Below are positions 1 to 5,626 of a DNA stretch of 9,389 nt, in pieces; the stretch's first letter is position 1, and each line of letters starts with the position of its first letter. The notes under the pieces were generated by a model. The model did no database searches. It saw only the letters and a list, made by a program, of their open reading frames with translations, and was not told the origin of the DNA. The stretch is taken from the NCBI GenBank assembly GCA_031551765.1, contig JAVBNC010000035.1, positions 1-9,389 of the forward strand, given 5' to 3'. The position numbers and the translations under genes are program-made. The DNA comes from JAVBNC01 sp031551765 (GTDB lineage: Bacteria > Desulfobacterota > Desulfovibrionia > Desulfovibrionales > Desulfovibrionaceae).

Positions 1-68
1 GCACCCGCCAGGGGGGTGACCCCCCTGGACCCCGCGACAGGGGGTATGCTTCGCGCGCGGTAAGTATG
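1..68 (+). repeat. Repeat family R1, copy A (truncated by window edge)
   Basis: This is the tail half of the R1 repeat, recognisable by GCACCCGCC, a perfect 9-bp stem (CCAGGGGGG, loop TGA, CCCCCCTGG) and the end ACCCCGCGACAGGGG. The similarity to copy D continues past the core through a GTATG-CTTCGCG-GCGGT-AGTAT segment up to about position 67. The head end (TGTCGAAGCC) would lie to the left of the window, so this copy faces a gene that is not visible here. Confidence 0.8.
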
Positions 69-111
69 CGGGGGGCGCAGTCACAGGGGTTTGCTCCGTC
101 GCTGAACGAGA

Positions 112-137
112 GCGGCGCGCCCCGTGAGGCGCGCCGC
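112..137 (-). terminator. GC-rich hairpin 3' of the PfpI gene
   Basis: A perfect 10-bp stem (GCGGCGCGCC at 112-121 pairing with GGCGCGCCGC at 128-137) with a 6-base loop lies about 30 bases beyond the stop codon of the leftward PfpI-family gene. On the minus strand it is followed by TCTCGTTC, which is only weakly U-rich, so it may be a poor intrinsic terminator or an mRNA-stabilising 3' hairpin. Confidence 0.4.
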
Positions 138-166
138 AACGAACACGATCCGAGTCCGGGAGCGCT

Positions 167-691
167 TTATCCCTTCAGGAAAGCGATGATGCCGCGCATG
201 AAATCCGGCAGATCCTGGGGGTTGCGGCTGGAGATGAGGTTGCCGTCCCGCACCAGGGAAGAGTCTTCCCACAGCGCGCCGGCATTGACCATGTCGTCCT
301 TGATGGAAGCGTAGGACGTGGCTTTTTTGCCCTTGAGAATGCCCGCGGAAATGGGCACCCAGCCCGCATGGCAAATGAAAGCCACCAGCTTGCCCTGCTC
401 GTGCAGGGCGCGCACCAGGGCCAGACATTCTTTGGAACGGCGCATGTAGTCCGGGGCGAAACCGCCGGGAATGACCACCCCGTCCAGTTCCGCCGCTTTC
501 AGCTCGCCGAACGCGGCGTCCGACTTGGCGGGCAGGCCCGCTTTGCTGGGATACTCCCTGTTCGCCACCGGCCCGGCCACAATGACCGTGGCGCCCGCTT
601 CCGCAAGGCGGATTTTGGGGTACCAGAATTCCTGCTCGTTATACTGCTGCTCAATGAACACGGCTATGGTTTTGCCTTTAAGCTGCGACAT
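167..691 (-). CDS. DJ-1/PfpI family protein (class I glutamine amidotransferase-like)
   Basis: The 174-residue product is a complete, single-domain DJ-1/PfpI protein of normal size for the PfpI/YhbO/GSP18 group. The nucleophile elbow is clear: Cys107 followed by His108 in AFICHAGW, the order typical of PfpI-like members. Glu21, four residues before a Tyr-Pro pair, matches the conserved acidic residue that tunes the cysteine. GGFAPDYMRR (76-85) is the usual loop before the elbow, and there is no signal peptide, so it should be cytoplasmic. Family members are described as intracellular peptidases, chaperones or glyoxalase/deglycase stress enzymes, and sequence alone does not choose between these. 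The ATG at 691 is secure: AGGAGG (698-703) lies six bases upstream. The gene is divergent from the DUF2459 gene across about 96 bases. Confidence 0.93.
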   Translation of the reverse strand: MSQLKGKTIAVFIEQQYNEQEFWYPKIRLAEAGATVIVAGPVANREYPSKAGLPAKSDAAFGELKAAELDGVVIPGGFAPDYMRRSKECLALVRALHEQGKLVAFICHAGWVPISAGILKGKKATSYASIKDDMVNAGALWEDSSLVRDGNLISSRNPQDLPDFMRGIIAFLKG

Positions 692-728
692 GGGGGTCCT
701 CCTTTTTGCCGGGCCGCCCCGGGGCTTC

Positions 729-788
729 TTGACCGCCGGGCCGACCTGGAACAGTATCGGTCGAAAGTACTACCAGATCGGTAAAGTA
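729..788 (+). promoter_or_regulatory. Candidate promoter and tandem direct repeat in divergent intergenic region
   Basis: TTGACC (729-734) and CAGTAT (752-757) are separated by 17 bases and could form a sigma-70 promoter for the rightward DUF2459 gene. Downstream lies an imperfect direct repeat: ATCGGT plus AAAGTA at 756-769, and again at 777-788, with the ATCGGT starts 21 bases apart (two helical turns). This could be an operator. The -10 match is modest and no minus-strand promoter for the PfpI gene was convincing. Confidence 0.33.
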
Positions 789-1501
789 TGCGACGTTTCC
801 CTGAAAAAGGAAAGCTCCCTGGGCTTATTTTCAAGGCCCTAACCCATGCGCTGACGCTGGCGGCCTGCTGCGCTCTTATCTGCGGCCTGCTGGTGGCCGC
901 GCTGGGCTTTTTCCCCGTGCCGGGCAGCGGCGGACGCGCGGGGCCGGACGGCATAGCCATAGCCGTGTGCGGCACGGAAACCCACAGCGATTTCGTGCTC
1001 CCGGCCAATGCGGCAGGGACGGAAGGGCTAGTGGACTGGACGGCCCTTTTCCCGCCCGCCCCCGGTGACGACCGCCCCCCGAATTTCGTAACCATAGGCT
1101 GGGGGCAGCGGGAGTTTTTTCTGACCACGCCCACCTGGTCGGACCTGACCCTGGGCGCCACCCTGCGTGCCGCGCTGGGGGGGCCTTCCGCGCTGCGCGT
1201 GTATTACGAGCGCGCCCTGCCGCCGGAAGGCCGCTGGTGCCGCCGCGTAACGCTCAGCCCGTCCCAGTACGCCGCTCTGGCCGCCTATATCCGGCGCGAA
1301 ACCAGGCTGGACGCGCGGGGAGCCTCCATACCCGTGCCCGCGCGTCTGCCCGGCTATTCCGGCACTTTTTACGAGGGCAGCGGCCTGTTCCACGCCTTCA
1401 AAACGTGCAACACCTGGACCGCGGGCGGGCTCAAAGCGGCGGGACTGCCCGCGCCGCTCTGGACTCCGTTGGCCTATTTCGTGTTCTATCATTTGCCCTG
1501 A
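788..1501 (+). CDS. DUF2459 / TIGR02117 family protein, membrane-anchored or exported
   Basis: The 237-residue product matches the DUF2459 (TIGR02117, 'urease-associated') family by three blocks in order: THSDFVLP (65-72), GWGQREFFLTTPTW (104-117) and FHAFKTCNTWTA (201-212). A hydrophobic segment at about 14-42 after a basic N-terminus acts as signal or membrane anchor, putting the rest in the periplasm. The biochemical function of the family is not established. Conserved His66 and Cys207 in these blocks resemble a papain-like Cys/His arrangement, but that is inference. The ATG at 788 is the only option, because an in-frame TAA ends just upstream (782-784). No strong Shine-Dalgarno precedes it, which suggests modest expression. 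No urease genes are nearby. It is divergent from the PfpI gene and ends at a bidirectional terminator. Confidence 0.82.
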   Translation: MRRFPEKGKLPGLIFKALTHALTLAACCALICGLLVAALGFFPVPGSGGRAGPDGIAIAVCGTETHSDFVLPANAAGTEGLVDWTALFPPAPGDDRPPNFVTIGWGQREFFLTTPTWSDLTLGATLRAALGGPSALRVYYERALPPEGRWCRRVTLSPSQYAALAAYIRRETRLDARGASIPVPARLPGYSGTFYEGSGLFHAFKTCNTWTAGGLKAAGLPAPLWTPLAYFVFYHLP

Positions 1502-1529
1502 CGGCGCGCGCCGGCTGTAACGCCTAATA

Positions 1530-1557
1530 CAAAAGCCCCGATTTCCCGGGGCTTTTG
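1530..1557. terminator. Bidirectional intrinsic terminator
   Basis: A perfect 11-bp stem (CAAAAGCCCCG at 1530-1540, CGGGGCTTTTG at 1547-1557) encloses a 6-base loop, with A and T tracts at the stem bases. It lies between two convergent genes, 28 bases after the DUF2459 stop and 23 bases after the stop of the lysine-rich gene, and can serve both strands. Confidence 0.85.
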
Positions 1558-1580
1558 CGCATCTATATCCGAAACGGTTC

Positions 1581-1862
1581 TTACATGGTCTGATCAGCGT
1601 TCTTCTTGCTCTTTTTGGCGGCCTGCTTTTTGCCCTCTTTGGGGGCCTTCTTGGCGCTTTCCTTTTTAGGAGCTTGCTTCTTGGTGCTTTTTTTCGCGCT
1701 GCTCTTCTTTTCCGGGTTCGTGCTCTTGCTGGCTTTTCTGGGGGCCTTTTTAGACTGCTGTGTGCTCTGGCCCTCAGGGGCTTCGGCGGCGGAAGCCGTG
1801 AACGAGGCGGGCAGGATCAGGGCGCAGGCAAGAACCAGGGACAACCAAAACGACGCTTTCAT
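1581..1862 (-). CDS. Small secreted lysine-rich, low-complexity protein
   Basis: The 93-residue product starts with a standard Sec signal peptide: basic MK, hydrophobic core FWLSLVLACALILP, and an ASA-AE type cleavage site after residue 25. The predicted mature peptide of 68 residues has 21 Lys and one Arg against six acidic residues. It is built of short KK doublets spaced by Ala, Ser, Pro and Gln, much like histone H1 tails. I recognise no domain. Such a polycation outside the membrane could bind polyanionic envelope polymers, DNA or heme, but that is speculation. The start at 1862 is chosen because GGAG (1869-1872) lies six bases upstream and the signal peptide begins exactly there; upstream in-frame codons to 1943 look like untranslated leader. 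The gene is monocistronic between two terminators. Confidence 0.75.
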   Translation of the reverse strand: MKASFWLSLVLACALILPASFTASAAEAPEGQSTQQSKKAPRKASKSTNPEKKSSAKKSTKKQAPKKESAKKAPKEGKKQAAKKSKKNADQTM

Positions 1863-1949
1863 ACGGATCTCCGCAGGGGGTTGGTGTTTCATCGGCAGGT
1901 GCCGATGCTGTTTGCTCTTACGCCTGAGCGTTGTCGATAGCAAGAGGGA

Positions 1950-2015
1950 GCTTGAAGATTTTTAGTAAAAATAATCAGTATATTAAAGAAAGTCTAAAAA
2001 TTATTTTGTAATACC
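1950..2015 (-). promoter_or_regulatory. AT-rich promoter region of the lysine-rich gene
   Basis: This stretch is strikingly AT-rich compared with its GC-rich surroundings and lies upstream of the leftward lysine-rich gene. On the minus strand TAGACT and TATTTT are 17 bases apart, and a TATACT also occurs, so several sigma-70-like placements are possible. The exact promoter cannot be fixed by eye. It implies a leader of roughly 90 bases before the ATG at 1862. Confidence 0.4.
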
Positions 2016-2095
2016 CAAACAATCCTGATCCGCAAAGTTCGGCAACCCGCTTTGCGCCGGGTGGCGGACCGTCCCCACAGGCCGTACAAAAACGC

Positions 2096-2126
2096 AAAAA
2101 GCGGCTCTTCCCGAAGGAAAAGCCGC
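2096..2126 (-). terminator. Strong intrinsic terminator with UUCG loop (leftward)
   Basis: Read on the minus strand, an 11-bp stem (outer GCGGCT/AGCCGC, one G-T wobble) is capped by a C-UUCG-G tetraloop and followed by TTTTT (2096-2100) and a second TTTTT a few bases later. It ends leftward transcripts before the promoter of the lysine-rich gene. The nearest upstream gene is PBP1A (stop at 2320), with repeat copy B between, so it probably ends a long PBP1A 3' UTR. Confidence 0.85.
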
Positions 2127-2228
2127 CTTCCGCGAATCATCCTGAATAGAGTGGAAGGATAGGCGAACCGTGACTTCCGTACCTTCATCCCACGCAGACG
2201 GCCTCGCCCGCGCGCAACTTTCGCCTCC
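2127..2228 (-). other. Non-coding stretch between PBP1A/repeat B and terminator
   Basis: No convincing gene is seen. Minus-strand frames running through here pass straight into the terminator hairpin and give arginine-rich nonsense. On the minus strand the stretch carries several GGA triplets (in GTGGAGG, GGGATG, CGGAAG, AGGATG and CGGAAG contexts). It is therefore either a 3' UTR of PBP1A or a small RNA ending at the 2096-2126 terminator. It does not fold as a tRNA by inspection. Confidence 0.35.
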
Positions 2229-2310
2229 ACCCTGTCGCGGGGTCAAGGGGGCTCAGCCCCCTTGCGGGTGCGGGGCGGAGTCCTGCTTCGATTCTTAATT
2301 GGCTTCGACA
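2229..2310 (-). repeat. Repeat family R1, copy B
   Basis: Read on the minus strand it starts TGTCGAAGCCAATTAAGAATC, passes an imperfect first hairpin, then a perfect 9-bp second hairpin (CAAGGGGGC, loop TGA, GCCCCCTTG) and ends ACCCCGCGACAGGG. Two stem positions differ from copies A and D by compensating base pairs. The head end lies nine bases beyond the PBP1A stop codon. Confidence 0.9.
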
Positions 2311-2319
2311 GCTGAGTTT

Positions 2320-4800
2320 TTACGGAAACATCTGCCGGAACACATCCGCCCCGCTTTGGGCGTCGTCCTGGCCTTTTTCCAGGGGCTTGCCCGCCACCAC
2401 CCTGGGTTCCGTGCCCTTGTAGAAGGGCAGGACAAAAGCCTGCTGGCTGCCGGGACCGGCCAGCTCGCCGGTGCGGCCGTCCACCCGGGCCATGGTGATA
2501 TCTTCCGGCTCCACAAAGTCGTCCGGCGGGTACAGGTGGTCTATGGCCTTGCGGTAGTAAACAAAGGCGGGCAGCGCGGTGCGGCCCCCGGTTTCCAGGC
2601 GGCCCAGGGACTGCACCTGGTCGTAGCCCGTGTACACGCTGGTGGTCAGGTAGGGCGAAACGCCTATGAACCAGGCGTCGCGCTCTTCGTTGGAGGTGCC
2701 GGTCTTGCCGCCCACGGGACGGCCCAGCACCTTGGCCCGGGTGGCCGTGCCCGCGTTGACCACTTCCTTGAGCAGGGTGGCCATGATGTAGGCGTTTTCC
2801 GGGGAAATGGCCTGCACGGCTTCCGGCTCCACATTCACCAGGGGCTGGCCCCACATGTCGGTGACGGACGTGATGACGCGCGGCTTGACGCGCTTGCCCT
2901 GGTTGGCGAAAGCCGTGTAGGCGTCCGCCATGGTCAGCGGGGAGACGGCGTAGGCCCCCAGGCTGACGGCCAGGTCGCCGGGGATCTGGTCGTCTATGCC
3001 CAAAGCCTTGGCCCGCTCCACAATGGCGGGCATGCCGATGCGCTGGGCCACCTGCACGGTGCACAGGTTGCGGGACTTGGCCAGCGCCGTGCGCAACAGA
3101 ATGGGCCCCAGAAAGGTGCCGTCGTAGTTGGAAGGCCGCCATTCCTTAGTGGTGGCGTCGCCGCTGATGACGAAAGGCGAATCCACCACCAGGCTGGCGG
3201 CGGTGTAGCCCTTGTCCAGGGCCGCCGAATAGACGATGGGCTTGAAGCTGGAGCCCGGCTGGCGCCTGGCCTGCACGGCCCGGTTGTACTGGTTGGTGTA
3301 AGAATATTCGTAGCCGCCCACCAGGGCCACCACGTCGCCGGTGGCCGTTTCTATGGAGGTCAGCGCGCCTTCCACTTCCGGCAATTGTTCCAGGCAGAGC
3401 GGGATGGCCGTCTCTTTTTTCACATTGGCGGCGGCGTAAGCCGGAACCCCGTCCTTTTTGCCGGGGGACGCGGCCTTGGCGGGCGCGCCCACGGGGTTGG
3501 ACGTGCCGGAAGCCCCCACGGCGGAAACCCAGACCAAATCGCCCACGGCCAGCACCTTGGTGGCGTCGCGCACGGACACGCCGTCCGGCGCCTGCTTGAT
3601 GTTGGGCGTGCGGCACCAGCGCATCTGGGTTACGTCAATGTGCCCCTTGTACAGGCCCAAAGCCACGTCCGCCCCGGCGGGCGTCACTTTGCCGACCACG
3701 GCCTTGAACCAGCCCGCGTTTTCCAACTGGCGCGGGTCAAAGGGGGTGCTTTCCAAATACTTGGCCACGTCGGCGGGCTGCAGCTGCTTGATGGGGCCGC
3801 GCCAGCCCTGGCGCTTGGTGGTTTCCAGCAGCGACTGGCGCAGGGCCACTTCCCCGGCGGCCTGGTGTTCCGGGTCCATGGCCGTGTACACGTGCAGGCC
3901 CGCGCGGTACACGGCGTCTTCGCCGTAGAGGTCGATGGGGATGTTGTTGGCCCGCACGTTCTTTTCCGCGAACATTTCCTTCAGGCGGCGGCGCACTTCT
4001 TCCAGGTACCAGGCCCCGTGCTTCCAGGAAGGGTCGGGCATGCTCTTGTACACCAGGGGCTGGGCCCAGGCCTGGTCGAAATCCGCCTGGGTGATCCAGC
4101 CCAGCTTCAAAAGCTGGCTGAGCACGTAATGCTGGCGCCCCTTGGTGGCCTTGGGGTCTTCATACGGGTTGTTGGTGGACGGAGCCTTGGGCAACGTCGC
4201 CAGAATGCTGGATTCCGCCAGCGTCAAATCCCAGACGTGCTTGCCGAAATAGGCCCTGGACGCCGCTTCCACACCGTGCGCGCCGCTGCCCAGGTAAATC
4301 TGGTTGAGGTAAATAGTCAGGATTTCGTCCTTGCTCAGGTATTTTTCCAGACGGTAGGCCAGAATGGCCTCTTTAAGCTTGCGGGTATAGCTGCGCTCGT
4401 TGGTCAAAATGAGGCGCTTGATGATCTGCTGGGTAATGGTGCTGCCGCCCTGCCGCTTCCGGCCGGACAGGGTGTTCGCCACAAAGGCCCGGATAATGGC
4501 TTTGGGGTCTATGCCCACGTGGTCGTAAAACGAGGCGTCTTCCGCCGCCAGAAAAGCCTTGCGCAGGTGCTGGGGCATCTGCTCCAGAGTCACAAGGAAG
4601 CGCTTTTCCTCGTAGAAATAGCCCAGAATGCTCTTGTCCCGCGCATACACCGTGGTCACCAGGGGCAGACGGTAGTCCGCCACCTTGGTGTAGCTGGGCA
4701 AATCCCGCGAGGCCCAGTAGATCATAGCGGCAGCGGCGCAGGCGGCCACAGCCCCAAGGCCGGTGACAACGAGCAGGCTGTATAAAATAAATCGTTTCAT
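2320..4800 (-). CDS. mrcA: Penicillin-binding protein 1A (bifunctional transglycosylase/transpeptidase)
   Basis: The 826-residue product is a full-length class A PBP that polymerises lipid II into glycan strands and cross-links the peptides in the periplasm. A signal anchor (about 4-28) is followed by the GT51 domain: EDASFYDH (catalytic Glu87), RQGGSTITQQ (116-125) and KDEILTIYLNQIYLG (157-171, second Glu159). An OB-like insert (about 310-470) follows, then the transpeptidase domain with SSFK (Ser517/Lys520), SRN (576-578) and KTGTS (699-703). All catalytic residues are present. Residues about 429-458 form an Ala/Gly/Pro/Ser/Lys linker inside the OB region. The ATG at 4800 fits the MKRF signal anchor; in-frame codons further upstream come from repeat copy C and are not credible. 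No strong Shine-Dalgarno is visible. The gene stands alone between repeats B and C. Confidence 0.97.
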   Translation of the reverse strand: MKRFILYSLLVVTGLGAVAACAAAAMIYWASRDLPSYTKVADYRLPLVTTVYARDKSILGYFYEEKRFLVTLEQMPQHLRKAFLAAEDASFYDHVGIDPKAIIRAFVANTLSGRKRQGGSTITQQIIKRLILTNERSYTRKLKEAILAYRLEKYLSKDEILTIYLNQIYLGSGAHGVEAASRAYFGKHVWDLTLAESSILATLPKAPSTNNPYEDPKATKGRQHYVLSQLLKLGWITQADFDQAWAQPLVYKSMPDPSWKHGAWYLEEVRRRLKEMFAEKNVRANNIPIDLYGEDAVYRAGLHVYTAMDPEHQAAGEVALRQSLLETTKRQGWRGPIKQLQPADVAKYLESTPFDPRQLENAGWFKAVVGKVTPAGADVALGLYKGHIDVTQMRWCRTPNIKQAPDGVSVRDATKVLAVGDLVWVSAVGASGTSNPVGAPAKAASPGKKDGVPAYAAANVKKETAIPLCLEQLPEVEGALTSIETATGDVVALVGGYEYSYTNQYNRAVQARRQPGSSFKPIVYSAALDKGYTAASLVVDSPFVISGDATTKEWRPSNYDGTFLGPILLRTALAKSRNLCTVQVAQRIGMPAIVERAKALGIDDQIPGDLAVSLGAYAVSPLTMADAYTAFANQGKRVKPRVITSVTDMWGQPLVNVEPEAVQAISPENAYIMATLLKEVVNAGTATRAKVLGRPVGGKTGTSNEERDAWFIGVSPYLTTSVYTGYDQVQSLGRLETGGRTALPAFVYYRKAIDHLYPPDDFVEPEDITMARVDGRTGELAGPGSQQAFVLPFYKGTEPRVVAGKPLEKGQDDAQSGADVFRQMFP

Positions 4801-4821
4801 TGTGATCTGCTGTGTTTCTAA

Positions 4822-4907
4822 ATAGTTGTCGAAGCCATCTAAGAATGAGAGCAGGGCGCTGCCCTGCACCCGCCAAGGGCTAGCGCCCCTGGACCCCGTT
4901 CAGGGTG
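4822..4907 (+). repeat. Repeat family R1, copy C
   Basis: An 86-bp copy from ATAGTTGTCGAAGCC to TTCAGGGTG. It contains hairpin 1 (GCAGGGC, GCT, GCCCTGC) and hairpin 2 (CCAAGGGC, TAGC, GCCCCTGG, one A-C mismatch). It differs from copy F by a single base in the head (AAGAATGAG against AAGAGTGAG). The head end is 21 bases upstream of the PBP1A start codon, so the PBP1A promoter must lie in or beyond this repeat. Confidence 0.95.
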
Positions 4908-4959
4908 GTTATGACGGTACGGGTTACTCAAAGCTCCCTCTGTGTCCGCACTCGCTAAG

Positions 4960-5064
4960 ATACTCACCGCACGCGAAGCCATACCCCTGTCGCGGGGTCC
5001 AGGGGGGTCACCCCCCTGGGGGTGCAGGGCAGCGCCCTACTTCGACTCTTCATTGGCTTCGACA
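4960..5064 (-). repeat. Repeat family R1, copy D with extended tail
   Basis: The core is 4984-5064. Read on the minus strand it runs from TGTCGAAGCCAATGAAGAGTC through hairpin 1, a perfect 9-bp hairpin 2 (4999-5019) and ACCCCGCGACAGGGG. A tail extension (4960-4983) matches copy A beyond the core. It is tail-to-tail with copy C across a spacer of about 50-75 bases (4908-4983) in which I see no gene. Its head end is 40 bases from the stop codon of the YkgJ-type gene. Confidence 0.9.
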
Positions 5065-5104
5065 ATCAAAATTTACAGCGTTCAGTATAACGCGTCCGGC
5101 AAGG

Positions 5105-5626
5105 TCAGCCAAGACCCCAGTCCTTATAAAGGGCGGCGGCCAGCGCTTTGGCCTCTTCTTCCGTCAGGCCCACGGCGGCCAATACGCCGGGCAGGGTCCG
5201 GTTTTCCTCGCAGACCACGCATTCTTTGGCGTCGAACGCGTCAAGGCGGCCGTTCTGTACCCAGATGGGGAACAAAAGGCAATACCAGGGCCGCACGCTT
5301 CTGGGCAGGCGGCAGCCTTCCGGCCCCAGGAACACGCAGGCCCCTTCCGGCGTGGTGACCAACCGCCAGCGAAGGCCGGGCACCGGGAACAGTTCCGCCA
5401 CCCGCGCCGCGTAGCCGGGGAACAGCCGTTTCATGGCCTGGGCAAAGGCTTCGGTATTTTCTTCCTGAGTCCGGCCGGGCCGGCCGCACGCTTCCGCCGC
5501 GTGGGGCGCGATGCGCTGCCATTCCGCTTCGGACAGGGGAAAGCACAGATGCGCCACGGCCGGTTCCGTGCGGCAACAGGTGGAATATTTGGCGGCACAG
5601 CGCACGCAGGCGGGCAGGATGTTCAT
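5105..5626 (-). CDS. YkgJ-family cysteine-cluster (zinc/iron-chelating) protein
   Basis: The 173-residue product carries the PF03692 cysteine pattern: Cys7, Cys10, Cys17, Cys18 and Cys28 at the N-terminus, then CVFLGPEGCRLP (97-108) and RPWYCLLFP (112-120), with a further CVVC pair at 136-139. The family is thought to bind a metal (Zn or an Fe-S/Fe centre); the role is not established, although some members are associated with modification systems. There is no signal peptide. Its ATG shares one base with the TGA of the upstream glycosyltransferase gene (TGATG on the minus strand, 5628-5624), so the two are translationally coupled and probably act in one process. Only a weak AAAGG precedes the start, consistent with reinitiation. 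No terminator is obvious between its stop and repeat copy D. Confidence 0.88.
   Translation of the reverse strand: MNILPACVRCAAKYSTCCRTEPAVAHLCFPLSEAEWQRIAPHAAEACGRPGRTQEENTEAFAQAMKRLFPGYAARVAELFPVPGLRWRLVTTPEGACVFLGPEGCRLPRSVRPWYCLLFPIWVQNGRLDAFDAKECVVCEENRTLPGVLAAVGLTEEEAKALAAALYKDWGLG

Noticed and set aside
2127..2228. tRNA or known riboswitch
   Set aside because: A GGTTCGCC-like T-loop resemblance exists, but there is no matching acceptor stem or anticodon arm, and no riboswitch core was recognised.
1994..2246. Two small minus-strand frames across the 2096-2126 hairpin
   Set aside because: They read through a textbook terminator, giving AAFPSGRAAF-type terminator-derived peptide, and have no family resemblance.
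2299..4785. 828-codon open frame antisense to PBP1A
   Set aside because: It is open because of GC-biased third positions on the opposite strand. It is His/Gly/Val-rich without domains, and PBP1A has every catalytic motif.
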